Assembly (NCBI GenBank): GCA_003545435.1
Contig: DPYI01000013.1
Coordinates: 1 to 27,861, forward strand
DNA: 27,861 bases
From: Patescibacteria group bacterium
GTDB taxonomy: Bacteria > Patescibacteriota > Microgenomatia > UBA10105 > UBA927
Direction: 5' to 3'
Shown: piece by piece, positions 1-7,268 of the stretch
Numbering within the stretch: position 1 is the stretch's first letter
Layout: every line of letters starts with the position of its first letter
Notes under the pieces: model-generated
What the model saw: only the letters and a program-made list of their open reading frames with translations
What the model was told of the DNA's origin: nothing
The model's database searches: none
Program-made: the position numbers and the translations under genes

Positions 1-335
1 TCCTGACTGGCCACTTTTTTTGCTAGGTCAATCGCTGCGTCGTACTGGCCAACGCGGATATAATTTTGTACTGCAGATGTTGCTTGTTTGGTAATTGAGT
101 CCTCATACTGTTTGGCATACGGGAGAACAATAGGTGAGAGCTCAGGGCATGAATCGTCCAGCTGCATGATCGCTTTATATAAATTCGTGAGATTCATACC
201 GGGCTGGAGAAGGTCCAGAACGATTTTGGAGATAGCCTTGCTTCGCTCCTCTGTCATCGTGCCATCAGAGAGATGAGCTTTCAAAAGCTCAACGACTTTG
301 AGTTCTATTTCTTTGCGGATATCATCTGGGGACAT
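1..335 (-). CDS. Helical protein of unknown function (C-terminus cut by window edge)
   Basis: The ATG is at 335 and 111 codons are visible before the window ends. It is the last visible gene of a minus-strand operon, 9 nt after the stop of the 698-aa gene, with no convincing Shine-Dalgarno site. The product is hydrophilic and looks all-helical, with no signal peptide or membrane segment. Residues about 5-75 align by eye with the C-terminal half of the first gene of the operon (2448-2927): both have a helix, a short G-(L/M)-T-x-E turn, a second helix ending in L-x-L, then L-x-D-x-x-P-x-L-S and a closing helix with K-Q. That suggests a duplicated domain. I do not recognise a family with certainty and propose no function. 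Confidence 0.75.
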   Translation of the reverse strand, partial: MSPDDIRKEIELKVVELLKAHLSDGTMTEERSKAISKIVLDLLQPGMNLTNLYKAIMQLDDSCPELSPIVLPYAKQYEDSITKQATSAVQNYIRVGQYDAAIDLAKKVASQ

Positions 336-344
336 AGGGTATGG

Positions 345-2441
345 TTATGCTTGTTCTGGTTTTTCTTCTTTCGTGATTGCTGATGTGGCGGATGCTGCGG
401 ACAATCCTAATAAAACAAGTCCCATCATACGGTCTTTCATCGCAGCATCACGAACTTTTCCTATTGCTGCAGGATCATTATTTTTGAGTGCTTCCGGTGT
501 CACATCCGGTACGGACGTCTTCATTTGATCTACAAACTCCGGATTTCCGATGACTCCGGCTTTTATGAGTTCATTGCTCCATGGTTGGGATACAAGGATA
601 CGTTGCTCTAAAAGAGTGGGCATTTCACCGGTTGCATTATAACGCATAGAGATGTGCTCAAGCACCACCATAGATCGAAGTTGCATTTTTTCTTCCGGGG
701 AGATTCGGTTCCATTCAGCAGCTGTCATTGGATTTCCTGGCCTAGTTTCGCTACCTAATGCAGCTTGAATCCAAGGATCGATGTTTTGGAATGTATTACC
801 AGGATTCAGTATTTTATCATGATAAAACTGTTCAATTTCACTCTCTTTCCACCGAACAGTCAACGTTCTCCCTCCAACACGGTTTTCTATCCATTTTTGA
901 ATTCTTCCTGATGTTTGATCTAAATCAGTGCCAAATATTGTATCCAACTCATATCCAAACGTTTTTCCAACAATTTTTCCGGCCCCTTTTCTTATCCGTT
1001 CCCACGGCGCACCTTCTATATCAAGGAATTTGCGATTAGCGTATTGCCGGATTTTTAGTTTATTTTGTTCAGATATTGCAGACATTGCATTTTCGATTTT
1101 ACCCAAGGCAATTGTTCCGTGCCTGGCGACATACCGCTGCATGATGTCTTCCATGGTTTGCTCATAGAGCATATCGGTAAGCCCTGTTTCAAATAACTGG
1201 AATTGTTTCACGAGGTCCGCTACATGCTGCTTTTCTTTGTCTCGTTGTTCTTTCCATTCAATTTGACGGTCTTCTTCCAGTTTTCTGTCTTCCTTGTCTT
1301 TTTTAATAGTCGTTTCGAGCTTATTGCGTCTTCCCTCAAGCTCCCCCAATCTTTCATGATCTTTTGCTGCTTTGTTATATTTGGTATTAAGGTTAGTTTG
1401 ATCGGATTTTACTGTTTCGATACGACTTCTTATATGCTCAAGATCAAATTGTTTTTGGTCGGAGGCAATTTGTTGTAAATCTACTGCTAATTGTCCTCCT
1501 CCATATCGTGCTCTGTTATAGGCTTGTGCTATGGCATTAGTATCCCCTCGCGCCTGAAGAATTTCTGCTTCCAGTCTTGTAAGATTTTGAAGTTCCAGAT
1601 CCAGTGCGGTTATTTCTGTTGGATATCGCGAGATAATAGCCTTATTTGCTCCATCGTTAGTTCTTAATGTCCGGATGTCGACGTCGTATTTTTTTCCGTC
1701 TTTGTAATCTTCATATTCTGTTTCGTTGTCTGAGATTTCTTTTTTAAGAGATTTTCTCTTTTTTTCAGATTCCCTAATTTTTTCTTCCAGATTTTTTATT
1801 CCTTCTTTTGTTGTTTTTACCTGTTCCTGCAGAGGGTCAAGATCCTTATTTGCTTCCTCTATCCATTGTTTGTATGCCTCCTGCATCGCACGCCGGTCTT
1901 CCGGATGAAGTCCTTTGTTGAGAAGATCTCTCACATTTTGCTGAAGTGTTTCTTCGGGAACTCCGCTTGCTGCCAGAGCTTCTCCCAGAGGCGTTCTTTT
2001 ATAGTACGGAGTAAGAAATTCAACAATTTCGGTCTGTCTGTCTTCGGTTTGACTTTTAAATCCTTTATCCACATCAGAAAAAATTGCATTCGCTTTTTCA
2101 ATTTTTTCATATCTTTCTTTAGCGTCCGTACCAACATCTGCAGTGATGAGTCCATCAGCTTCCAATTGCTGTAATTCTTTGCCTAAACTTTTGTGCAAAA
2201 GCTTTGCTTCTGCACGGGTGAAGTTACCGGTTTGATAGGTAAGCTTTTCACGTACACGGAAAAGCGTTTCCTTCCAAGCTGTGGGATCTTTTGATTGACT
2301 TTCGAGGCCTTTCTTTAGCTCTGTCATGACACCGGGAGGCATTTGAGCCTCAATAGGGATACCTTGTCCGACAAGCAAGGCTTCCCCTGATTTTGGTCCA
2401 AACTGACCCGCGATAACATTAACCGGAGCTTCTCCTGCCAT
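345..2441 (-). CDS. Large coiled-coil protein of unknown function (698 aa)
   Basis: The second gene of the minus-strand operon starts 6 nt after the upstream stop. The sequence is highly charged. A long coiled coil covers roughly residues 190-400, rich in E, K, Q and R with heptad-like leucines. A second helical region (about 400-560) is followed by a more globular, Trp-containing part (about 500-640). A short hydrophobic Ala/Ser/Leu-rich stretch lies at about 665-685, before an acidic tail ending EKPEQA. There is no N-terminal signal peptide. The C-terminal hydrophobic stretch could be a weak tail anchor, but it is small. No catalytic motif is visible. Length and coil suggest a structural or scaffold role for the operon; this is inference. 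Family unknown. Confidence 0.8.
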   Translation of the reverse strand: MAGEAPVNVIAGQFGPKSGEALLVGQGIPIEAQMPPGVMTELKKGLESQSKDPTAWKETLFRVREKLTYQTGNFTRAEAKLLHKSLGKELQQLEADGLITADVGTDAKERYEKIEKANAIFSDVDKGFKSQTEDRQTEIVEFLTPYYKRTPLGEALAASGVPEETLQQNVRDLLNKGLHPEDRRAMQEAYKQWIEEANKDLDPLQEQVKTTKEGIKNLEEKIRESEKKRKSLKKEISDNETEYEDYKDGKKYDVDIRTLRTNDGANKAIISRYPTEITALDLELQNLTRLEAEILQARGDTNAIAQAYNRARYGGGQLAVDLQQIASDQKQFDLEHIRSRIETVKSDQTNLNTKYNKAAKDHERLGELEGRRNKLETTIKKDKEDRKLEEDRQIEWKEQRDKEKQHVADLVKQFQLFETGLTDMLYEQTMEDIMQRYVARHGTIALGKIENAMSAISEQNKLKIRQYANRKFLDIEGAPWERIRKGAGKIVGKTFGYELDTIFGTDLDQTSGRIQKWIENRVGGRTLTVRWKESEIEQFYHDKILNPGNTFQNIDPWIQAALGSETRPGNPMTAAEWNRISPEEKMQLRSMVVLEHISMRYNATGEMPTLLEQRILVSQPWSNELIKAGVIGNPEFVDQMKTSVPDVTPEALKNNDPAAIGKVRDAAMKDRMMGLVLLGLSAASATSAITKEEKPEQA

Positions 2442-2447
2442 ATTTTT

Positions 2448-2927
2448 TTATGATACGTTTGCTGAATTTTTAATTGTTGGTTTTTTAAACATCTGTTCTA
2501 CATGTTGCACTGCAGCATGTTGTTTCCGTTCTTCTAAGATGACAGATGAGAGAAACGGCCATTTATCTGACAGAGCATCAAATACCAAGGTAAGGTCTCC
2601 TTGTGTCTGAATTTTGTTGACGAGAATAAGGATATCTTCTGTAATTTCTCCAAGCTGCTCTTCCGACGTAAGATTTCCAGATTGGACAGCTTTTGCAATA
2701 GCTTCTGTCAGCTTTGTTCCTATACGGTTTCGGTCGTCCTCGGTAAAAGGTACATCCGGGGAAGGTGGTGCGGTTTGAGGAGGCGGAGTCGGAGGAGAAT
2801 CTGGTAAAGGAGTAGGTTTTACTACAGGAGGAGTGTCCTTGGCAGGAGGATTTTTCAGGAAATCTTGTACTGGGCTCGCTGATGAACCGGTCACAACGGA
2901 ATTGTCAGAGGCATTCTGTATCCCCAT
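2448..2927 (-). CDS. Proline-rich N-terminus plus small helical domain, unknown function (159 aa)
   Basis: First gene of the operon. The ATG at 2927 lies 8 nt after a good -10 box, so the mRNA is probably leaderless. Residues about 1-62 are disordered and Pro-rich, with runs such as PPTPPP. Residues about 63-150 form a helical domain that resembles the visible part of the third gene (1-335). There is no signal peptide or membrane segment. The Pro-rich arm could be a spacer or an interaction tail. The domain looks like the small helical domains of unknown function common in CPR genomes, but I cannot assign a family. Confidence 0.78.
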   Translation of the reverse strand: MGIQNASDNSVVTGSSASPVQDFLKNPPAKDTPPVVKPTPLPDSPPTPPPQTAPPSPDVPFTEDDRNRIGTKLTEAIAKAVQSGNLTSEEQLGEITEDILILVNKIQTQGDLTLVFDALSDKWPFLSSVILEERKQHAAVQHVEQMFKKPTIKNSANVS

Positions 2928-2965
2928 ATATTACCAGCATACATAGTGTTCTTCTTCCTTGTCAA
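2928..2965 (-). promoter_or_regulatory. Promoter of the coiled-coil operon, leaderless type
   Basis: Reading the minus strand, TTGACA (2965-2960) is followed by an 18-nt spacer, then TATGCT (2941-2936), then 8 nt and the ATG at 2927. The -35 is a perfect consensus. Transcription would begin at or within a base or two of the start codon, and no Shine-Dalgarno site fits in between. Confidence 0.75.
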
Positions 2966-2995
2966 TTCCCAGTTCATCTATTTTTAACCATTTTA

Positions 2996-3034
2996 CTTTA
3001 AAGGATATTCCTTTAAAGGTGTCTATAGTAATTT
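2996..3034. repeat. AAGG-N5-CCTT palindrome (family H) with ATAGTAATTT tail
   Basis: Perfect 10-bp arms surround a 3-nt centre at 2996-3018, with tip AAGG-ATATT-CCTT. The following 17 nt (3018-3034, GGTGTCTATAGTAATTT) match 16 of 17 positions of the sequence after the palindrome upstream of the same transposase gene (3757-3773), in the same orientation. The tail overlaps the last codons and the stop of the transposase, so the gene is bracketed by two copies of the tail. Confidence 0.75.
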
Positions 3035-3721
3035 ATCGTCTTCGAGTGCAAGGGAAGAGTCGATGTATTGGTCGAGCTCTTCATTGTCGTATTCCACAAA
3101 CGATTTATAGGTATTCGTGTGTTTGAGAAAGGGGAGCTTGGTCGGTTCAAATGAAGCAAGAACAATTTCCGGCTTTATCCATTCCGTTTTTCGCAATCCT
3201 AAATATTCGCCGTAAGATGAATACGCGTTTTTAAGATCTTTTGTATATTTCAACGGATTCCGATGAATATATCTGGAAAGATGGAGAAGATACGGCTCTT
3301 CAGTGACATTGATAGCTTTATAAAGACTTTGAAAAACCGGTCCAACCCGTTTATGAGTTTTATTAAAGAAAAGGCTATAACGAATGGAAAGTGATTGCAT
3401 GAATTGATCAATAGCTCGTTGAACTGGTTGATGAATAAGAAGATGAAAATGATTCGGCATAAGACAGTAGACCAGAAGTTCAATTTTGCCATAATAGTTT
3501 TTTCGTTTATGAGTTATACCGTGCAAGGTCCGACCTTGCACGGTAAATGTATGAGGAAGGGGTTTAACTTTATCAGGAGGTAAAAGGAGTTGTTTGAGAG
3601 AGGAAAGAAATACTCGGTAATGGTCATCATCAAGGAAGATAGTTTGTTTATCTATTCCACGATTATAAATGTGATAATAACCACCTTCTACATATAGTTT
3701 GACGATATTTTTTGCAGGCAT
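3023..3721 (-). CDS. REP-associated tyrosine transposase (RAYT, Y1/IS200-like), copy 1
   Basis: 232-aa single-strand DNA transposase of the HUH/Y1 superfamily. The N-terminal G-G-Y-Y-H-I-Y-N-R-G motif is typical of RAYTs. The HUH metal site is H-F-H at about residues 91-93 in MPNHFHLL. The likely nucleophile is Tyr115 in RYSLFFN, and RYIHRNP follows. Start chosen at 3721: a -10 box lies 6 nt upstream, and the longer frame to 3817 would read through the promoter palindrome and overlap the divergent peptidase gene. Residues about 60-69 (TVQGRTLHGI) are encoded by a perfect palindrome that also occurs in wecG, so this stretch is an in-frame insert. Proteins of this family bind and cut REP hairpins. 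No classical IS ends are seen, only flanking palindromes. Confidence 0.9.
   Translation of the reverse strand: MPAKNIVKLYVEGGYYHIYNRGIDKQTIFLDDDHYRVFLSSLKQLLLPPDKVKPLPHTFTVQGRTLHGITHKRKNYYGKIELLVYCLMPNHFHLLIHQPVQRAIDQFMQSLSIRYSLFFNKTHKRVGPVFQSLYKAINVTEEPYLLHLSRYIHRNPLKYTKDLKNAYSSYGEYLGLRKTEWIKPEIVLASFEPTKLPFLKHTNTYKSFVEYDNEELDQYIDSSLALEDDKLL
3517..3545. repeat. Family A palindrome inside RAYT 1
   Basis: A 29-nt perfect palindrome: 14-nt arms (3517-3530, 3532-3545) around one base, with tip AAGG-TCCGA-CCTT. It is in frame within the transposase and encodes TVQGRTLHG. The core contains no stop codon in any of the six frames. Confidence 0.9.
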
Positions 3722-3756
3722 ACAGGTAGTATACCGTGCAAGGTCCGACCTTGCAA
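3722..3756 (-). promoter_or_regulatory. RAYT 1 promoter, overlapping its own palindrome
   Basis: On the minus strand, TTGCAA (3756-3751), a 17-nt spacer, TATACT (3733-3728), then 6 nt to the ATG at 3721. This is a leaderless arrangement. The spacer is the family A palindrome, which suggests autoregulation by the transposase (inference). Confidence 0.65.
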
Positions 3757-3773
3757 GGTGTATATAGTAATTT
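3730..3773. repeat. Family A palindrome and tail over the RAYT 1 promoter
   Basis: The core has 9-bp perfect arms around one base (3737-3755), with degenerate outer arms and the 17-nt tail GGTGTATATAGTAATTT (3757-3773). The palindrome fills the spacer and most of the -35 of the transposase promoter, so a protein bound here would occlude RNA polymerase. Confidence 0.85.
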
Positions 3774-3815
3774 GTAAGCTCCCGAGTCATTGAATTATTT
3801 GATATGATGGGAAGC

Positions 3816-5120
3816 ATGACAAAGATAGTTTCTTACGACAAAACAGTATTCCCTAGCGGGACGCGACTTATTCTTGTACCTATGGAAAGCGTCGAGAGTG
3901 TCGCTACCTGCGTCATGGTGGAAGCAGGAAGCCGGCATGAAACGCCCAAAATAAACGGCGTGTCCCATTTTTTGGAACACATGGTGTTTAAGGGAACAAA
4001 AAAATTCCCGACCACCGAGGACGTTAACTTCATCGAGCGGATGGGAGGATTGCAGAACGCCTATACGGACGTTGATATCACCAATTTCCACAATAAAGTG
4101 ATGGCATCAGATTGGAGAGAGGCGCTGGAATTAAATAAAGAATTTGCTCTGTACCCAAGACTCGAAGAGCAATATGTTGAAAAGGAGCGGAACGTGATTT
4201 TGGAGGAAATGAAACGCTACAATGACGATTTACCCATAAAAGTCAGCGAGGAATTTCAAAAACTTCTGTATCAAGGAACTCCTCTGGGCATGCGGGTCAT
4301 CGGAGAGGAGGCGTCACTGAGAGCCGCCACCAGTAAAACGCTTCGGGTGTATCACAGCTCACACTATGTTCCCAAGCGGATAGTCATTGTGCTGGCAGGA
4401 AAAATAAACAATGAAGCAATGAAGCAATGCAACACTGTTGCAAAGGAATGGTTTGGTACGTCAGCAGGATTAGGATTGAATAAAAAACAAAATCGCGTTA
4501 CGGAATCAGTAAAAGACACGCAAAGCAACCCTGCTCTTTCCGTTGTCACAAAAAAAGATGCCCAACAGGCGCATATCACGCTCGGTATCAGGACATTTAG
4601 CCGAGGGGATGAGGATCGGTTTAGCTGGAGCGTATTCAACCTCCTTTTCGGCGTATCCTTTACCAGCCGGCTTTTCAAAGAAGTTCGGGAAAAACGCGGG
4701 CTTTGTTACGCGATCCGTAGCGGATCGGACAATTGGGATGATGTGGGGTGCTGGTCGATTTATGCCGGAGTGGCCACGGAAAAAGTACAAGAAGCAGTTA
4801 CTGCAATTCTTGGGGAGCTTACAAAAGCAGTTGATAAAGGAGTGACGGATGAGGAGGTTGCAGTTGCCAAAAAACGGCTCCTCACGATGCTTTCTTTTAA
4901 AACAGAAGATCCGGAATTCATGGCGGAATTTTACGGCCAGCAGGAACTCCGGCATCTCCCAATCCTCACGATTTCGGATTATTTCAAAAAAATTGAGGCA
5001 ATAACAAAAGGTGACATTGACAAACTCGTCAAAAAATATATCGTTGAAAAGACATTAAATTTAGCAGTAGTATGGAACAAAGGGCATGATGATTCATTAG
5101 TGCAACTGCTTAGAATATAA
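3816..5120 (+). CDS. M16-family zinc metallopeptidase (pitrilysin/MPP-like)
   Basis: 434-aa peptidase of the inverzincin clan. The zinc motif HxxEH is HFLEH at residues 51-55, and the third ligand is Glu131 in NVILEEMKRY, giving the canonical H-x2-E-H-x75-E spacing. The C-terminal inactive-type half follows, with the conserved FTSRLFKEVREKRGLCYAI stretch. The length matches the single-repeat, about 430-aa group that acts as a dimer (family knowledge). No signal peptide, so probably cytoplasmic. ATG 3816 is preferred because TATGAT lies 7 nt upstream; in-frame ATGs at 3804 and 3807 would lie in or before that box. The gene is divergent from RAYT 1. Substrate cannot be inferred. Confidence 0.93.
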   Translation: MTKIVSYDKTVFPSGTRLILVPMESVESVATCVMVEAGSRHETPKINGVSHFLEHMVFKGTKKFPTTEDVNFIERMGGLQNAYTDVDITNFHNKVMASDWREALELNKEFALYPRLEEQYVEKERNVILEEMKRYNDDLPIKVSEEFQKLLYQGTPLGMRVIGEEASLRAATSKTLRVYHSSHYVPKRIVIVLAGKINNEAMKQCNTVAKEWFGTSAGLGLNKKQNRVTESVKDTQSNPALSVVTKKDAQQAHITLGIRTFSRGDEDRFSWSVFNLLFGVSFTSRLFKEVREKRGLCYAIRSGSDNWDDVGCWSIYAGVATEKVQEAVTAILGELTKAVDKGVTDEEVAVAKKRLLTMLSFKTEDPEFMAEFYGQQELRHLPILTISDYFKKIEAITKGDIDKLVKKYIVEKTLNLAVVWNKGHDDSLVQLLRI

Positions 5121-5129
5121 AAAAATCAA

Positions 5130-5145
5130 TCCGTCAGCTGACGGA
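5130..5145. repeat. Family C palindrome
   Basis: Perfect 16-nt palindrome TCCGTCAGCTGACGGA, 9 nt after the peptidase stop. A close relative with a changed centre lies inside the GT4 gene at 15761-15776. Confidence 0.7.
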
Positions 5146-5268
5146 CAAAAATCAAAAAAACATATCAAATATCAAAAAGAAAAAACGTTTTCCCATATTT
5201 GATTTTTTGTTTGTATCTTTGATCTTTGATCTTTGATTTTTGATTTTTAATCTTTGATTTTGTTCGGA
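5146..5268. repeat. AT-rich heptamer-repeat hairpin element upstream of ndk
   Basis: The right arm is built of TTTGATC/TTTGATT heptamers (about 5217-5262) and the left arm of the complementary type. The core 5161-5208, read on the minus strand, is nearly the same as 10756-10806 upstream of mreB: AATCAAATATGG, then a run of A, ACG or ACCG, then a run of T. It fills the peptidase-ndk gap. Confidence 0.7.
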
Positions 5269-5280
5269 AAGGAGCACTTT

Positions 5281-5700
5281 ATGGTAGAAAAAACCGTTGT
5301 TCTCATCAAACCCGACGGCATGGAGAAGCATATCGTCGGAGAGATTATAACCCGTTTTGAAAAAGTCGGTCTTTCGGTTATCGGTCTTAAAATGGTCCAA
5401 TTAACCCAGTCCATTTTGGACGTGTGGTACAGCCACCACAAAGACAAGCCGTTTTTTCCGGATGTCTGCAGACACATGATGCTTACTCCCGTGGTAGCCA
5501 TAATCCTTTCAGGGGAAGGAGCCATACAAAAAGTGTTTGACATCTGCGGTCCGACGGATCCGGCTGATGCAACTCCGGGCACCATCCGGAAAGATTTTGG
5601 GGAAAGCAAACCGAAAAATGTGGTCCACCGTTCGGATTCGGTAGAGGCGGCGGAAAAAGAGATTGGATTGTTATTTACCAAGGATGAACTGTTTATCTAA
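5281..5700 (+). CDS. ndk: Nucleoside diphosphate kinase
   Basis: 139 aa, full length for the family. It moves the gamma phosphate of ATP to NDPs through a phosphohistidine. The catalytic His is H116 in NVVHRSDS, where most homologues have Gly or Ala after the His. The nucleotide-binding stretch ATPGTIRKDF and the N-terminal KPDG motif are present. Start 5281 is fixed by a good Shine-Dalgarno, AAAGGAG, 6 nt upstream; an in-frame ATG at 5254 lies in the repeat region and is rejected. This is one of few genes here with a clear ribosome site. A family B palindrome followed by a T-run sits right after the stop and probably terminates transcription. Confidence 0.96.
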   Translation: MVEKTVVLIKPDGMEKHIVGEIITRFEKVGLSVIGLKMVQLTQSILDVWYSHHKDKPFFPDVCRHMMLTPVVAIILSGEGAIQKVFDICGPTDPADATPGTIRKDFGESKPKNVVHRSDSVEAAEKEIGLLFTKDELFI

Positions 5701-5705
5701 TTATT

Positions 5706-5730
5706 TCGAGGCTAAGCCTTGAAATTTTTT
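5706..5730 (+). terminator. Terminator of ndk made from a family B palindrome
   Basis: TCGAGGCT-A-AGCCTTGA (5706-5722, one G/A deviation in the left arm) is followed by AATTTTTT. It begins 6 nt after the ndk stop and is also the copy downstream of RAYT 2. Confidence 0.7.
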
Positions 5731-5748
5731 GAAGCGTTGAGATGCTAT

Positions 5749-6387
5749 TTATAGATATAAGCTTTCTTCTTTGTCTTCATTTTGGATTTGATGGAGCAAT
5801 GTTGCATAGGCGATTTGATTATTCACAAACTCTTCATATTTTTTCGAATCAATTCCAAAATGAGAAAGGATTATTTCTTTTCTACAAAATGTTTCCTCTC
5901 GTTCCCCAATGTATTCAAGATACGATGACCACGGATATAAAGTGAGGTCTTTGACAATATTTCCTATACGTGGATTGAGATGAATATAGCGTGAGACATG
6001 AAGGAGTTGTTCATCAGAATCTATTTCCTTTGCTTTGAACGTATATTCGAACAATCGACCAGTTCTATCATTATTTTTGTTGAAATACATTGTATAACTG
6101 GTATTGAGATGGTGCATAAATTCCGTAATGCCATTTTCTTCGATTTGCCGGAGGAGGAAATGATAATGGTTCGGCATGAGGCAATAGCATAAAATATCTA
6201 TTTTATATTTCAAGGCTAAGCCTTGATTTTTTAAAGATTGTTCTGTCGCGCTTCCCGTATCTAGGAGTGTACGGATGCTATGCAGGAAGCGGGTATAGTG
6301 ACCATATCGAAGAAAAATTTTCCGTTTATCAACTCCACGGTTAAAAATGTGATAATACCCATTTGAAACAAATTGAAGTGGGCGCAT
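5749..6387 (-). CDS. REP-associated tyrosine transposase (RAYT), copy 2
   Basis: 212-aa Y1/HUH transposase, clearly related to copy 1 but diverged. It has GYYHIFNRG near the N-terminus, the HUH site H-Y-H (about 74-76) in MPNHYHFLL, the probable nucleophile Tyr98 in SYTMYFN, and RYIHLNP. Residues about 54-60 (NQGLALK) come from an in-frame family B palindrome, at nearly the position where copy 1 carries its own palindrome, 15-22 residues before the HUH site. The start at 6387 is supported by TACAAT 8 nt upstream. Family B palindromes lie in the promoter, inside the gene and beyond its 3' end. Palindrome and protein families therefore pair up: A with copy 1, B with copy 2. Confidence 0.9.
   Translation of the reverse strand: MRPLQFVSNGYYHIFNRGVDKRKIFLRYGHYTRFLHSIRTLLDTGSATEQSLKNQGLALKYKIDILCYCLMPNHYHFLLRQIEENGITEFMHHLNTSYTMYFNKNNDRTGRLFEYTFKAKEIDSDEQLLHVSRYIHLNPRIGNIVKDLTLYPWSSYLEYIGEREETFCRKEIILSHFGIDSKKYEEFVNNQIAYATLLHQIQNEDKEESLYL
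6210..6226. repeat. Family B palindrome inside RAYT 2
   Basis: TCAAGGCT-A-AGCCTTGA, a perfect 17-nt palindrome with tip AAGG-CTAAG-CCTT, read in frame as QGLAL. One of the three frames of this element has a stop, so the frame used is a permitted one. Confidence 0.85.
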
Positions 6388-6423
6388 CTATAAAGATTGT
6401 ATCAAGGCGCTGGAAAATTTCAA
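6388..6423 (-). promoter_or_regulatory. RAYT 2 promoter, -35 overlapping a family B palindrome
   Basis: On the minus strand, TTGAAA (6423-6418), a 16-nt spacer, TACAAT (6401-6396), then 8 nt to the ATG. The -35 overlaps the edge of the palindrome at 6420-6436, echoing the RAYT 1 promoter. Confidence 0.6.
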
Positions 6424-6436
6424 GGCTTAGCCTTGA
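6420..6436. repeat. Family B palindrome upstream of RAYT 2
   Basis: TCAAGGCT-T-AGCCTTGA, perfect 8-bp arms with tip AAGG-CTTAG-CCTT. It lies just past the maf stop codon (6440) and may also act as the maf 3' hairpin. Confidence 0.85.
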
Positions 6437-6439
6437 GTA

Positions 6440-7090
6440 TTACTTGACTATCTCCAATTTTCTCAAAATCGGAAGGAGCACTTCGAAGGGGAGGCCGATG
6501 ACGTTGGTATAGGAGCCGTCGATTTTCCTGATAAAATCCCATGGAGCCTCGTTGATGGAGTAGCCGGCAGCAAATCGGGAAAAGTCATAGCGGTTGACGT
6601 AGGCCTCCAGTTCCGCAGGCATCATCTTTTTCATCGTCACTTTGGTTTTTGTGAGGCTTTCCCATGTTTTTTTCACCGTGCCGTTATTGAAAAATACGAT
6701 TGTTACGGCTGTGGCAAAGACATGGGTTTTTCCCATGAGGCTTTTGAGCTGAATCTTGGTTTCTTCCTTATCGTGCGTTCTGCCAAACGCCGTGATACCC
6801 AATACCGCCATGGAATCAGCTGCGATGATGAGCACCCGGCCCTCGGCAGGCAGATTGTAGAGTCTGGGATTTTTGACGACTTCCTGAGCTTTGGCCTGGG
6901 CGCGGGCTTTTATGGTTTTATAGGGATCCTTGCCCATAATAGCTTCTTCGTCCACGTGGGTAATGAGGGTACGGAATATAATGCCGAGTTTATCCAGGAG
7001 CGTTTTTCGTCCGACGGACTGCGAGGCTAAAATGACCTGGATGGGACGTTCCTCAGGAGGGATATTCTGCGGCCGGAAGGATAAGTTCAT
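6440..7090 (-). CDS. maf: Maf-family nucleoside triphosphate pyrophosphatase
   Basis: 216 aa. Maf/YhdE/YceF proteins hydrolyse non-canonical or methylated NTPs to NMP and pyrophosphate. The N-terminal motif is LASQSVGRK (residues 21-29), where the family has LASxSPRR, so the usual Pro-Arg is Val-Gly. The catalytic Asp is in IIAADS (D92). The C-terminal signature GYSINEAPWDFIRKIDGSY and NVIGLP are clear, while the preceding E-P of the E-P-x-G-K-A-G-x-Y motif is absent. Start 7090 is chosen because TATAAT lies exactly 6 nt upstream. A longer frame to 7162 has no support. The changed motifs could mean altered substrate choice (inference). Confidence 0.85.
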   Translation of the reverse strand: MNLSFRPQNIPPEERPIQVILASQSVGRKTLLDKLGIIFRTLITHVDEEAIMGKDPYKTIKARAQAKAQEVVKNPRLYNLPAEGRVLIIAADSMAVLGITAFGRTHDKEETKIQLKSLMGKTHVFATAVTIVFFNNGTVKKTWESLTKTKVTMKKMMPAELEAYVNRYDFSRFAAGYSINEAPWDFIRKIDGSYTNVIGLPFEVLLPILRKLEIVK

Positions 7091-7102
7091 GTGCCTATTA
7101 TA
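7091..7102 (-). promoter_or_regulatory. maf -10 box, leaderless
   Basis: A perfect TATAAT on the minus strand (7102-7097) with 6 nt to the ATG at 7090. The -35 is poor. Confidence 0.6.
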
Positions 7103-7176
7103 CTGCAAATTTGAGGCGATTGCCATGGGGAAATGTTCGGTCAATCCTGCAGCCGGTATCAAGAAAACTTGTTTTA

Positions 7177-7185
7177 TGGTATACT
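7177..7185 (+). promoter_or_regulatory. Extended -10 for the 94-aa gene
   Basis: TGG-TATACT, a TGn-extended -10, about 84 nt before the ATG at 7269. This gene has a leader and a Shine-Dalgarno, unlike its leaderless neighbours. Confidence 0.5.
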
Positions 7186-7268
7186 TCTTGTCAGCATATT
7201 GTATCTTTTTCTTCTGCCCGTTTATTTCTTTTAAAAAGATCGTTTATAAATTGGAGGTGAATCGTTTT

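Noticed and set aside
758..2174. Plus-strand Phe/Ser-rich frames over the coiled-coil gene
   Set aside because: They are shadows of Lys/Glu codons on the opposite strand; the minus-strand gene has a good promoter and operon context.
3722..3817. Longer RAYT 1 start at 3817
   Set aside because: It would translate the promoter palindrome and overlap the divergent M16 peptidase start; the -10 box 6 nt before 3721 fits better.
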